Assembly: GCF_029784135.1 (NCBI RefSeq)
Contig: NC_073745.1
Coordinates: 57,057,705 to 57,121,704, forward strand
Direction: 5' to 3'
Source of the DNA: Toxorhynchites rutilus septentrionalis
Taxonomy: Eukaryota > Arthropoda > Insecta > Diptera > Culicidae
Length of the DNA: 64,000 nt
Numbering within the stretch: position 1 is the first letter of the stretch; every line of letters starts with the position of its first letter. A program made the position numbers and the translations under genes. The notes under the pieces are model-generated. The model had not been told where the DNA came from, searched no databases, and saw nothing but the letters and a program-made list of their open reading frames with translations. Shown here one piece after another: positions 33,896 to 45,615 of the stretch.

Positions 33896-34126
33896 AAAAA
33901 AGTCAGGAGGCGTCAAATCAGGTGATCTCGGTGGCCAGTCATAATCGCCGTTTTTCGATATTAATCTTCCGGGGAACATTTCGCGCAATAATTTGGTTGT
34001 GGCAGCCGCTGTATGGCATGTAGCGCCGTCCTGTTGGAACCAATAATTGTCCAATTCATTTTCACGAACAAATGGCAATAAAAAATCGAAATATCATTGT
34101 CCGATAACGCTCCCCATTCACGGTTA

Positions 34127-36539
34127 GGCCGATTACACATCTCCGGTTTCTGCCGGATCGGTTTGAAACCCAAATGGCAAATTTCGACCGTATCAACCTT
34201 TTCACGGCGCCGTGATGCAGCCGTCTACTGCTACTGCAATGTCCGGTGACCGGACAAGCATTATACGCGATGACAGTAGAATAGTGTCGACGTCTGGTGG
34301 CGACATCGGTTTGGAAAAGCAAATCATTCTCTATAAGACTATCGGACCTTTAGACAGTTTTGGGTTGTTCAAATTTCTAATGAAAATTTTTACTTCATGT
34401 TATTTAATCACGTAAAACCCGTAATACTGATTCTTACTTAACCATTTTTGTATAATTTTCTTGACATTTTCACTAAAACTCATAATTGTAATGTAAAGTC
34501 ACTATCAAACACAGTTCTTGTTCAGGGACGGTTTCCTCACTTGTAAAAGAACGTATTACTCTATTGCATAAAGAACATATTTCATAAGAAGAAGTTAATT
34601 TTCATTCATATTTTTATTTTTAAAACATGTGTTTACTACACCTAAAAATCCATTATCACTATCATTTCCCAAAAGCGGAGCACGAAACTCCATGCCATCA
34701 ACGCGAATTGACAGTTGTTTGTCATGCCTGTTAGTATTAGTACAATTCAGGCATATTTTAGCCCCATGAATTAGTATGTGTGTGCTATTGACGTTTGTTT
34801 GTTGATTTTGAAATCAATTCAGAACTTGCACGTGATATGGATGCCGAAATTTTTATTCCGCTTCTTTTGCAACGACCTGTGTTGTGGAACAAATTCGGTG
34901 ATGCAAGTTTCTGCACGAAGGGAAGCAATGGTCGCAGGCGCACGAGATCATGAAGCATATTGCCGTGGACTGTGCTATCAACGGTGGGTGGTATCTTTCG
35001 ACAAATTGAACGAGTTCTTAAATTAACTTCCTTTTTTGTATTGTTCACAGATTCGTTACTAGACAAGTTCGATGATGTCAAACAAATCTCAAACTGGTTC
35101 ATCAAGGGGCATATTTTGAGCGACTTTATCGAGACTTTATGAGGACGTCAGTTTTTGTTAATTTGAGCACATCAAAAATAGCTCTCTCCTAATATTCTTG
35201 TTGGGTATTTCAGACAGTTTGTCCTGACTCGGAACGCGATCGACGACGAGACGGCCGAGGCTCGGCTCGAGGAACTCAAGCCCAAAATGTCCGATCTGTG
35301 ATCGGTGATCGAAATGCCCGACACCGAAGCATCGGTTCTGTCAGAACAAAATCACCCAAATCTCAAATCAAAATATCTGAGTCAGACATTCTTTGCCCAA
35401 GATCCGCGTATAAATAGCTGTGCGTTGATTCGCAATGCGCTCGAGTAGCTACCGCTGCCCCAGAAGTACGTGCTCGAGGAATTGCGGCATATGCTGAGCC
35501 CGTTTCTGGACGAGGAAGCATCAATGGGATAACATTTGAAGGAATCATGATGTTATTTTTAGGAAGGAATTATGATGTTATTTTAATCGTACAGATTGTA
35601 ATGGTGAAATAAAAAACACTCTAGAATGAATGGATGGGTATATATTATCTCGTAGACAAATTCCAAGATAATCACAGGAAATGAACACATTATACATATA
35701 AATAGTGCCCCTAGCTTGTTACGGAATGTTATTAATATTGGTTCTTAAAATTGTACACTTTTCTCTAACCGTGTTTCTGAGACTGTTGAACCAATATGTG
35801 GCAACAGAACGTTAAAAAAATCATGCTATTTGTGTATGTTTAGAAACAAAATAATTGAATTTGTACACCGCAACTGGACTAAATTTAGTTTTCGTAATCG
35901 TATTCTAAAGTGGGGCGAAAGTATTTACGATAGGTGCGGCAAGAATATCGTTATGATCCAGGATGCGCTAATGTCCGTTAGGGCTGCTCTCACTTTGACC
36001 ATGCTCCTGATGTGCCACACAATATGAGAAAGCTCGTGGTTGCCGCACCAACTGTGGTTTTAAAATTTTCGATCTGCAATCAGCTGCCTGAACCGGAATA
36101 TTTGAAGCAATGTTTACCTGTCAAATCCACATATAAATAAATGCATGTATGTGTTTGTGAGAGATGTACGGGTCAAGACGGGTCTATGGTACTAGGTGAG
36201 GACGTTTCGTCACTAAGTTGGTTAGGGGAGCGGTATATGACAACAGTACGGAAGAAAGCAGAAGGGGAATTATTTCCTTAAAGCGTGAAAGAGACAGACT
36301 GATCAGGAGCGAGCTTCGGCACTAGCGTATTGTGTTTTGTTTACAAACAAAACACAGTAGACTTCCAAGATGGCTGAAGAGTGGTTTTAGCAAGTTGGCC
36401 CACCTTAGGATATACTTCTACGCGCCTTGGTACGGGTTTTGCGCGAGGTCTCTTTCACATTGTTGTCCGGTTTTCCGTCCAAACCCAGCGGCGCTTTTTG
36501 AAACCGGTCCGGCAGAAACCGGATAATGTGTAATCGCCC
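34127..36539. mobile_element. PIF/Harbinger-type element, 2.4 kb, with exon-like cargo
   Basis: TIRs of about 40 bp: GGCCGATTACACATCTCCGG at the left and the complement of GGGCGATTACACATTATCCG at the right. The flanking 3-bp duplication is TTA (34124-34126, 36540-36542), and the DD41D coding sequence is restored across it. TTA plus GG-starting TIRs are standard for PIF/Harbinger. No DDE transposase was recognised. The interior has intron-exon-like sequence (34830-35540) and, at 36331-36356, a 12-bp-arm perfect inverted repeat around AC. Confidence 0.82.
34830..35540 (+). pseudogene. Exon-like cargo inside the Harbinger-type element, unrecognised protein
   Basis: Three GC-richer coding-like stretches are separated by short sequences with GT...AG signals. 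The first includes DAEIFIPLLLQRPVLWNKFG, faintly MADF/Myb-like (inference), then a frameshift into HEIMKHIAVDCAING before a GT at about 34981. After an AG near 35050 it reads DSLLDKFDDVKQISNWFIKG to a stop. After TTTCAG near 35213 it reads FVLTRNAIDDETAEARLEEL, then EASVLSEQNHPNLKSKYLSQ and YVLEELRHMLSPFLDEEAS, with two in-frame stops. It could be a decayed Harbinger accessory protein or a captured host gene fragment. No family assigned. Confidence 0.5.
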
Positions 36540-36929
36540 TTACCGTTGCTCCATTTTCGTTTTCAAAGAAGTACGGGCCGATGACTTTATCGGCATAAAT
36601 GCCACACCACACAGTAACTTTTTGGTCGTAAAGAGGTTGCGTTTCGATGAATTGAGGGTTTTCAGTAGCATAATCGAAGTATAGTGTTGTCTCCAGGCGA
36701 TGTTTTAACTTTATTTTTATTTTTCCACGCACGTTTAGTTAACACAATTGAGAAGTTATTTTGAATGTACAGCTGAACAATTTCAGCGCGTTGTTTAGGT
36801 GTGTATTGTTCCATGGTTAAAATTGTACTGAAATGACGCTTCCAACGCGGTATGACATTTGTTAATCTGACATTTCTGTCAAAAGTTATGGGGTTGCCAG
36901 ATGCTTCCACTTTAAATGGCCCACCCTGT

Positions 36930-38000
36930 ACTAGCCAATCGAGTGCAAGCGTCGCGCCGGATGGGGAAGAAGCTGGCCCTTCAATAACATATAGTTCTGG
37001 TGAGTCATTTTACGTTAAAATTAGAAAATCATTTATCAAAAAAAAAATTTGTTCGTTGGTGATATGGCCTTTTATTATTGGAAATTGATTGTTCTTTGTG
37101 AAATTATTGGAACATTTGGTGATATTTGTGCGTTCGTACCTTCTAAACAGGGTGTGATATGTGAATATCTGGGAAAATCTGTAATAATTGAAATTCGAAA
37201 TATTCTGACATATTGGCTGCATCACGTTACTACGCGAAAAGTACATATTGTGATGTACAAAATGTATGTATAAAATGACAGCCCTTGGTGTGGACCTATG
37301 TCTCTCCGGTTATGTCTCCGATATTACCCACTTCGTTTTAGTTTTAAATTGCATTATCCACGATTTTATTTATTCGTGGAAACCTTGTCACTCTAGTCCG
37401 CGGATAATAGGGGTTCTACTGTATTTTAAACCCAATTCTGGCAATGGCGCCGATGTAGCATATATATCTTCCAGACCAAAACCATGAATGGGTATTGTGA
37501 GGGTGATGTACAAAACATATCGACAAATCCGCCTTAAGGTATACTTAATAGAATTGGATCGTATGAAATCCAGCTTTGACTGGAACATCTCTGTGAACGT
37601 ATTCCAAAAAGCTGTAACCTGAGTTGTAACTGTTATACTCATCTAACTGCAATCGTGTTGAAATTTGACGATTTGACGAATCGCATTTCTTGAATTTTCT
37701 AGCGTTCATTGGTCTCATGTTTGTCTCATCTCATGTCTCAGTTTCTAGAATATCTTTAGCCGCAATTATTCATATCGAAGTTCAAAATTTTGGAAGACGT
37801 GAATAATCTTGTACAGTACTCGTACTGGGATGGGGAGGGGACAACCCAGTTTTCGGATTTCACTCGCTAACTACATGTCAAACGTCAAATAACACTGTAG
37901 GGAACTTTAATTAACCCATTCGCCGCGGGTGTCACGCATTGCCAAGACGAGTGTACTCGTCCTACTTTAACCCTCCTGTACTGGCGTGCAAAATCATAAC
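36930..38000. other. Intergenic, no gene recognised
   Basis: 36930-37010 reads somewhat like exon sequence ending in a GGTGAG donor-like site, but has no partner. 37290-37330 shares 'tctctccggttatgt' with 17290. Open frames are under 85 codons and have no domains. Confidence 0.45.
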
Positions 38001-38390
38001 ACGTATACTCGCGCGCGGTTTCACATACCGAAAATTGAACTTCTCTGTAATGTTGTCATTGTGTATTTTTCAGGCTTTATTGGCATTTATTAGAAAAAGA
38101 GGGCATGATTGAATGAAAAAACTCCAAAAAATATGTTTTTGTCGTCTTTATTAAGTTTTAATAGTCATCTAAATCAGCCTCCTCAAGACCCCTTTTGACA
38201 CTCCAACACAAATAACGAAATTCGAATTTTTCACTCTTATTAATAAAAAGTAAGCAACTGAATATAATTCATGGAAGTATAAGGAGCTATAAAATAACAT
38301 AAAAGCGTATTGATAGATTGTGGTTCCATTGGAGTAAGAATCAAAACATTGCATAACTGCATGCTCGAAACAAACATAATTTTAACATTT
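38000..38390. repeat. Dispersed repeat, second copy of 23630-24010
   Basis: Same order of shared words as intron 4. It begins with 'tatactcgcgcgcggtttcaca', related to the TIR of the small MITE at 38984-39193, so both may derive from one transposon family. Confidence 0.65.
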
Positions 38391-38983
38391 CATGCAGTTG
38401 TTGCGTGTTTTTCGGGTCTTTTATCGAAAAGAAGAATGTATAACGACCTTTTAGATAATTATCAGATGATAAAGATTTTGGAATATAAAGTTTGCATATT
38501 TCTAATATTCTTATATGCTGTATTCTTGGTAAATTAAGAATTAATGCTTTTTTTTAGATGGGGCATAAAAAGATGATATAAAAGGATTTCTAGGAACTTC
38601 CTTTTCTTTTTCTTGTTTTCTTGTCGATACTGTTCATTATAAAAACAAAATCCCCGAAACTGTAACTGTTAAAAATTATTATAAGCTACCGATTAGTTTA
38701 TAGTTTACTGTTTACAATTATTCCACAAGTGAAATTCTTTCACAAGTGTGTATATGTATGACCATTATATTTAGCGAATAACTATACGAAAGTCAAACAT
38801 TTATATTTTGCTTTTGAACATCCTGTTACAAAAGGGACTAAAGGGACTGAAATCAAATAAGAATAGTCCGATAATGACCTTATGCATTATATTCAATAAA
38901 TATCCCACGCCACTAACATTAATTTTCACATTTCATTCAACAATATTCTAGAATATGAAAAAAGGCACTTGTCCAAAAAAGTT

Positions 38984-39193
38984 ACTCCTATACTCGCGTC
39001 GGTGTGTCAGACCGAAAGTGTTAAAAAAGTGGCACACGTCCCCTTTGTACCAACACATGCGATACGCTGAACGATGACGAACGAAGAATTACGAAGCTAG
39101 AGAGAATCGCAAAGTCGAAGTGTTGATATTTTCTGAGAAATGAACGAATTATTGATTTCTCGGTCTGAAAGACCAATGCGCGAGTATAGGAGT
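38984..39193. mobile_element. 210-bp MITE with ACTCCTATACTCGCG ends
   Basis: Left end ACTCCTATACTCGCGTCGGT, right end the complement of ACTCCTATACTCGCGCATTG, both continuing into imperfect complementarity through 'cagaccg'. Flanked by GTT on both sides (38981-38983, 39194-39196), a possible 3-bp duplication. No coding sequence. Confidence 0.72.
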
Positions 39194-39196
39194 GTT

Positions 39197-40106
39197 AAAT
39201 ATATTATAACATGTAGGCTTTTGAATTAGCAATTTTTTGTGACCACAAACATAAATACAAATATTTTGGTTTTCTGCTTGTAAATGATTATGTATGATAA
39301 TATACTACTGCTCTTACCCAGAAATAACAGGATTTTGGTACACAAGATAACCGCTGCGGATTAAATTTTCACCTTCAGTTTTCCATTAAAAATGTAGCTC
39401 TCACCGGTGCAATTGCACACTTGCTTGAAATGCACTGCACTCTGACGCCGCTTTTAACCCGGAAACAGTTCTCGAGTTCTCAAAAATTAATTCATCGATC
39501 AGGAAAAGTCACAGAAAACATTCAAGAATTATCAGACATCCTGCTAGTGACCAGATAGCAGTGGCAGCGAGCCTCTCCAAATGGCCTTTCGTTTGAATTT
39601 AAGTTTTCTTTTTTTAATGCTAGAGGAACTGAAAAGGATTAGAGTCTGATGGAGCCGCTATAATTCAAAACATAATCATCATGACACCAATAAATCTGTA
39701 CACACTCCTAAATTCATAGAAGCCTTCTTACAGCAAAAAATTATAAAATTCAATTCATTTTTATTACTTTAGATACTATTTTCATAATGAATGGAATTTT
39801 AAAAAAACTCTTTAGCCCAAAGTTCCTGAAAAGCATCGCACCCCCAAACGTAAGGCTCTCGTTTTCTAAATTTCAAACTTACACCCCAGTAAAGGTGCAG
39901 AAATGATGTGGTGCAAAAAAATATAGAAGCACTCTCCACCAAACGGCATGACAATCGACGAAGTGCCTCCACCGAACAAAACTGCTCCATTGTGTGTGAT
40001 ATCTTTCTTCCATTCTTCCTTTATATCAAGTAAAACAACTGTGTCTGACAAGAGCATTGCGAAAGACTGCTGTCTGCTAACTGCAGCGACACTGTGATTT
40101 GAATAG
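39197..40106. other. Intergenic
   Basis: 39830-39910 ('aaacgtaaggctctcgttttc', 'cttacaccccagtaaag') resembles the subterminal part of the GACGTAGGACTACGTC element. Otherwise nothing recognised. Confidence 0.45.
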
Positions 40107-40108
40107 TA

Positions 40109-42109
40109 CAGGGGAACTTCGATATAACGTACATTTTACCTCGATGTAACGTACACAATTTCAATGTGTAAAAATTCACTTCAGAATCGATGCTTAGAGT
40201 TTCAAGAATAATCAATAAAATAATCTTGCCAGTTTTACAAGTTCACAGAGGTCATTTAGTGGCCTCGGTATAGGTTCCTGAGTTCCAATTTGAGCATTGA
40301 AATTTTCATAAAAATAATCTCGTGTTTTGCATGTTTCAAAATATATGTACACTTGTATTGATGAAAAAAGGTGCAAATGGTTATTTCGAAATTCGACGTC
40401 AATATTTTGTTTCCTTGTTAGATGTTGGTAGCACTGCATTTTTTATGATATATTTGAGTTTAATATTACTATGAAATGTTTTCGATGAAAATGGCTTCGA
40501 AAGTTAATAAAGATTTTTCTGGGGGAAAACGAAAGTGATCTGTTGCTCTTTGGTCCGCTTGAAAAAAAAAATATTGAGGATGCGGATCAAGGAATGTTAA
40601 ATAAGTCAATTATGCTGGAGTATAACGCATTTCCATATCTTATCTATATAAATAAAAATGTAAGGCAAAATCTGTTGGTAAGCGGAAAACACGAAGAAGG
40701 GATAGTCCGATTTTAGCCTTCTTTATTGTTGTATTCGGCTCTTCCCGTAGATCAATATAGTGGGAAGAAAAATCGGAAAATTTTCGAAAAACTTTGGAGG
40801 AAGGTCGGAAAATTCGGAAAATTGAATTCCCACATGTTCGAAAATTACATCATAATAAGCGTTGTTAATCCATTCGATGTTTGCGCTATCGAAATTGATC
40901 TTTGCTCGTAAGTGGAAATGGATTTTCAGATGAACTAACTCATTTCCATATCTTCTATCTATATAAACAAAAATGGAAGGCCAAATGTGTTGGTGTGCCC
41001 TAAACCCGAGGAAGGAATGGTCCGATTTGAGCTGTCTTAATTTTGTAATATTCTCTGTATCAAACATGTATTCCATGCAACGGAGATACATGTTATTTCC
41101 AAATGCTTGAAGAATCTTGATCGAGAATTGTGTCTGAAAATAATTTTATATTAAAAGGACGATTTTTTGTAGAAGTACTAGACAATTTATAGTAAAAGGA
41201 AATTATAAAGGGTCAAAAGGTAATCAATCGATGAAGAGTTCAGTGATTGGACTCACTAAAGTTCACTTAGTAAGAAAACGTGTATGTTTGAAAGTATTCA
41301 AATCAAAAAATCTATTTTGGGCGGGACCAAGTTCGTCGGGTGAGCTAGTTCTAGATAAATTCTCAGCACATTACAGTGCAGAAAATCTACGAACGGGTGA
41401 TGGAGCCATATTTTATATGTTTTGTGTTCCAATTCCACCAACCGATCCATATTACAAGAAAGTTTGAAGAGAGGAAGACGCATAGTTTGAGATTCTAATA
41501 GACAAAGAAATCGTTGAGAAAGTGCTCAAAGCATAACCTGATATTCACTCTTACAATTGGAACAAGATGCTAGGGTAATCCTTTGAATTTCGACATCAGT
41601 TGATCCGGAAAATGAAGATCTCCATGAAAATGTTCTGGTTAGGGACGTTAAAGAGCAAGTTTTGCCTTTAAACGCGCAGTGTGCTTCGCTAAAGATCATC
41701 CTGGATAAAATTGTATGTAGAAAAACTTGAAAGTGGTCTGATAATATCCTCATTGGGTTATGTTTCCATTTATTAATTCTATGAATTGGTTTGTTTGATG
41801 TAAAAATTTTAAAGAGAAAAATGTTTTACTTTTCATGGATTTGATAAAAAAAATTGTTTTTTGTGTCAATATTTTTTTAGTTATTCATCTATTCACCCTC
41901 AATCAACTGTATGAAGAAAAAAATCACAAGAATGTTTGGCTTCACCTTCTAGTTGGATTTTATCATTATTTATTACTAACCATACTCTAACAGCAACAAA
42001 ATGATCAAAGGTATATTACTGGGTCCTACTTTATGCTTCGATATAGCGTACAATTCGATACAATGTACAATTTTGAAATTCAAATGTACGTTATATCGAA
42101 GTTTCCCTG
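40109..42109. mobile_element. 2.0-kb TIR element (CAGGGGAACTTCGATATAAC), decayed
   Basis: Left end CAGGGGAACTTCGATATAAC, right end the complement of CAGGGAAACTTCGATATAAC; TA at 40107-40108 and 42110-42111. TIRs of this form with TA duplication fit a Tc1/mariner/pogo element. No intact transposase. A 78-codon frame at 41231 has LVLDKFSAHYSAEN, reminiscent of the catalytic 'LD..SAH' segment of pogo-type DDE domains, but this is weak. A fragment of the same family lies at about 49990-50310. Confidence 0.78.
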
Positions 42110-42680
42110 TACCGATCATGGTTTGAATTATAGGTGCTTTGGAGTTGATCAGTTCATCCGCCTCTAGCCTTGAAAAAGACCAGTTTGCTGAACTGTGACC
42201 AAACTCTCGGCCTTGAGAAATGCCATTTGGAAAATCTGATGAATCGTGAATGCTGTGTAAACGCAAATAGCTTGTTTGTATTCAATAAACTGAAAACGGG
42301 AACAAAATTTAAGTTGGTGCTACTGTCAATGTCAATGACAGTTTTGACCGCGATCCGTCATTTAGTTTGTTTACAACACATTACATTTAGTGACTAAACT
42401 ATGACGAAAATACGACAGGGTTTTAAAATTGTCCACGGGAAATTGGTGCTCCTCGAGTTGGCAAATGTTCTCATTTGAAAACTCGCCTTGAAAATCAATT
42501 GTTTTTCTTTGAATAAATTTTACTGGGCACATAGTGATAGCAAATTTACTTTGTTCACTCCGGGACAGATGTCGTCTAACTACATCGCACAACCGATATG
42601 TAAACAATATGGAGGATATGTTTGTTTGATTTAAAAAATGTAGGTGCTCCGTCAAACACTTTTAACATAACAATATTATA

Positions 42681-43265
42681 TTAGGTTGGGGAAAAAGTAA
42701 TCCATTATTTTTGGGTGATATTCAAAATCTTTTTAATATGTTTCGGATTGCCCGAAATATGTACCGTTATATTCCAAGACAGCAGAGAAGATTTACCACG
42801 TCAAGGACTGAGGAAAACTGGAACTGGAGGAACTGAGGTAAACATCGACAAAATAAGATGTGTGGTGCTTGTAAATCGTCGTTTAGGTTTGAGATTGCTA
42901 GTCCGTGAATTAAATATCTCTCACGAGATCGTTGGTTATTTTTTTGGGCATGAGTCGCAGCACGACTAGTGCCAAAAGAGCTCAATTTTCTGCAAAAATT
43001 TCATTGCGATCAGGTGGCTGAATACAGTTCTGATCCCGACTACTAATTACGCTCGAGATATGGCCCTCTGTGACTTTTTCCGTTTTAACAGCATCAAAAA
43101 CGAATTCGCTGCATAAACTGATAGCAATTCCTGAATACAGCTAGAAAAAGAGTTTCGATGACTAAATTGTTCATAGAAAAAATTGTATTGCATCTGAAGG
43201 AGACTATTTTGAAGGAGATAATATAAATTTAGCTGATAATAAAGCATTTTCTTTAAGAACACATA
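42681..43265 (+). pseudogene. Dead mariner transposon/transposase
   Basis: The left end TTAGGTTGGGGAAAAAGTAA is mariner-like. The degraded transposase includes VNIDKIRCVVLVNRRLGLRL and VRELNISHEIVGYF (the paired HTH of mariner), RDMALCDFFRF (the third catalytic Asp region, normally SPDLAP.DFFLF) and CIASEGDYFEGDNI, the usual mariner C-terminus. The central catalytic region is deleted and there are many stops. The right TIR is not clear. Confidence 0.82.
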
Positions 43266-43722
43266 TTTCTGGAATATATCTGACAGAATGTATTTTCTCT
43301 ATCCATATTTTCCGTAGAACGAATGCTGTATTTGCTAAATCTATTTCATGAAAACCTGTTTCCTGATATATCACCACATTTTTCATCTCACATTCTAGAG
43401 AAGAACGCAGTGAATCCTAGCGGAATAAGCTAGAATAAAAAATTGTCAATATATAAGATTTAGTTTTAATTTTAAATAATGATTATATTACAATTATTAA
43501 TATTTCTAAACAAAAGGCTTCATCAAAATCGGCGACAATTACAAATTATGTTGGTGAAGCATAAAGAGTTTGAGTCGCTCTAAAAAAATGACCGTTCGCC
43601 ATCCGCTATGATATAAGAATATCGCACGCGGAAAAAAAAAATGTTTACACAATCTTCACCTTTAAGATTTGGCAAAGCCAGCTCCCCTGGTATGTCTCGT
43701 GAGAAACTTTATGTAGAACAAA

Positions 43723-43749
43723 CAAATGCAAATGGCTTTTAATTCGACC
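43723..43749 (+). promoter_or_regulatory. Conserved upstream element of twin gene A
   Basis: A 27-bp stretch (core ATGCAAATGGCTTTTAATTC) is identical to 53166-53192 upstream of twin gene B, in the same position relative to the gene. Surrounding sequence is less similar, so it may be selected. ATGCAAAT matches an octamer/POU-type site; binding is inference. Confidence 0.6.
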
Positions 43750-43873
43750 GCATATGCTGGCGCATACATTAAACGATAGCATACCGAAATGTCTATCCAG
43801 ATTTTGTTCTAATATTTGCCAATCTTCATCCGGCTAGAGACTGATTGATGAACGCTCGTTCTAAGTACTTCAC

Positions 43874-43910
43874 TATAAATATCATCAATCGAACGGATAT
43901 CAAATCAGTT
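43874..43910 (+). promoter_or_regulatory. Core promoter of twin gene A
   Basis: TATAAATA at 43874-43881 and initiator TCAGTT at 43905-43910, A+1 about 33 bp from the first T. The same pair is found in twin gene B. Confidence 0.8.
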
Positions 43911-43963
43911 CGGAGTGATCATTCAATTGAGAAACATAGCAGCCATTCATCAACCCAAGCAAG

Positions 43964-44579
43964 ATGAAGACTATCGCTTTAGTATTTTTGTGCTTCTATT
44001 CTGGTGAGTAAAAGTTCGTAAAGAAATGAATACGATTCATCGATACAACTTACTTCCCATACAGCCTTCGCTGATGTCAATGAGTTGCTCATCAAACCAG
44101 AACCATTGGTTGAGCTAGCACTGCAAACCGAAGAAGTTCAGCCCGGCCAGGAACAAGCTGAACTATCCAATAGCGTCGTCCCGCTGGAAGAGTCCGTTAA
44201 TCAAGAACAAAAATGTGGAGAAGCTTTGGTTGAAGAGCCGGCTCCTGCCTCACCTCTCGTCTTGCTTAACGAAGCCGTCGAAGTAATCGAAGCTGTTGAA
44301 GCTCTCCCGGTGGCTGTGGCGCAAGTGGAAACCGCCCAACTGACCGCCACCCATCCAGACTATCAGGCTCCCTATGAATACCAAACGCCAAAGATTCAAC
44401 TGGACTACGTTGCACCCGCCGAGCCAGAAGTTGTTACGGAAGCCGTTGTCATTGTGGAGTTGCCAACGGTGAAGGAAGCCCAGCCACCAGCGGTCCAGAA
44501 TGAATACCTGCCACCACTAACGGTGGCCGAAACTTTGGTTAAGCGACATGCCAAATTTGGTCTCAAGCGTAAAGTTTAG
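43964..44579 (+). CDS. Secreted, probably cuticular, low-complexity protein (twin gene A)
   Basis: Two exons, 43964-44003 and 44065-44579, intron 61 bp, GT-AG, phase 1; 184 aa. Signal peptide MKTIALVFLCFYSAFA, then an acidic Ala/Glu/Pro/Val-rich mature protein with one Cys (QKCGEALVEEP). The central segment APYEYQTPKIQLDYVAPAEP and the motif NEYLPPL are tyrosine/proline patterns typical of insect cuticle or eggshell proteins, and the end is basic (KRHAKFGLKRK). YLPP words suggest the CPLCP cuticular group; this is tentative. It has no chitin-binding R&R domain. AATAAA at 44645 ends the gene. The first exon codes only the signal peptide, usual for cuticle genes. Confidence 0.85.
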
Positions 44580-44659
44580 GGTGGTTGGTTTGGTTGGACA
44601 ATTTACACGGATTTCCGGAAATGATCACTGATAGAACGAATTCAAATAAAATCTTTTGA

Positions 44660-45134
44660 ACTGTATTGCTTTGTTTCATTGGTTTTTATTCTTTGGTGTG
44701 AGAGAACCAGCCTTCGGCTAGAAATCTGTTTAATAAAGAAAGAAATTTGGCTCCATCTCCCATATTTTCTCTAACATAATGTCATCTATTGAGATTATTA
44801 AGTATGAATTAGAATAAATAGTGAAGATAGAATTAAAAAAATAAATGTGGAGATGTGGGATAGATAAAGTGTGGGGCAAAGGTGCGCATTGGCCTTTTTG
44901 AAGCAAACGAGCATAAAATTTCGACAACAGTGTAGTCGTTTGATACATTATTACACCAGCAGCTCACACATTTAAATAGGATACATTTCATGAAGGTGAC
45001 AAAAAGTTATGAGTTAAAAAGAGTTTTGCGATGTTTTGATCTATTTTTTTCAGTTTTGGAGATTACGATGTTCTTACCTCAAATAACTGGATATTTCGAA
45101 ACTACACTGTCAAGGAAATCTTCATTCTATAGTA
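44660..45134. other. Spacer downstream of twin gene A
   Basis: No repeat ends or genes recognised; AT-rich. Confidence 0.45.
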
Positions 45135-45291
45135 AAGGGTGTGTCACATCAAATTGCATCACGGAAAAAAACCCTGTAGAAATTCGCCCAGTAGACCGAT
45201 CCTTTTGAAAATTTTAGACAGTAAAATAAAAACTATTAAACAACTTTTGGCATTTTCGTTTTATTCATACTTCGAGCCCAAGCCCGTATGC
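45135..45291 (-). mobile_element. ITmD37E fragment, copy D
   Basis: One TIR (AAGGGTGTGTCACATCAAAT, TA at 45133-45134), then the transposase 3' end complement ('ttcgagcccaagcccgtatg'). The copy stops at about 45291 and the rest is missing. Confidence 0.9.
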
Positions 45292-45615
45292 GTTTTGCTC
45301 TGAAAAAAATTCAAAAATGTTTTCTAAAAAAATTTTAACGGGACCCACAAAAAGTAAACTGATTTGAAGAAATGCACTCCAGAAATATTTAAATGGCCCG
45401 ACAGAGGCTTCGGGAGGGAGTCTTGAAAGGTCGGATTGCGGCAGACCTCGGTATTTTTGAATCAGCTCTGAGGAAGAGGAGGAAGGCTCTAAGGAAGAAT
45501 ATCAGAAAGTGATCTATGATTTGAATCTTCTTTTATAGAAATTTCTACTTCTGCTGGGATGTGTCAGCGAGCACCTAGGGCGGTTCAGATAGTTATTTAC
45601 GAGTGAGCAGTCTAA

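Larger units (their letters stand above)
30592..36814 (-). pseudogene. DD41D transposase, interrupted
   Basis: The N-terminus (MEQYTPKQRAEIVQLYIQNN) is at 36814 downward. A deletion follows the KTSPGDNTI segment and it continues ENPQFIETQPLYDQKVTVWC and PYFFENENGAT to the Harbinger insertion at 36539. After it comes VNGERYRTMIF, then FVRENELDNYWFQQDGATCH with the second Asp, and WPPRSPDLTPPDFF with the third. Next the second insertion starts at 33895, and the remainder lies between 30826 and about 30592. The HTH end and the first Asp block are incomplete. Confidence 0.85.
30507..36928 (-). mobile_element. DD41D mariner-type transposon, split by two nested insertions
   Basis: TIRs CAGGGTGGGCCATTTAAAGT and complement, TA at 30505-30506 and 36929-36930. 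The relative at 62502-63417 shows the uninterrupted layout. Insertions: 30827-33895 and 34127-36539. Removing both leaves about 940 bp. The transposase reads on the minus strand from an ATG at 36814. I counted 41 residues between the second and third catalytic Asp in both this subfamily and the one at 58223, matching the group called DD41D (rosa-like). Confidence 0.88.

Noticed and set aside
36331..36356. Perfect 12-bp-arm inverted repeat as a transcription terminator
   Set aside because: Intrinsic hairpin terminators do not apply to this eukaryotic context. It is recorded as part of the Harbinger-type element instead.
36930..37012. Exon-like sequence ending in a GGTGAG donor
   Set aside because: No upstream start, acceptor or partner exon was found on either side of the DD41D element.
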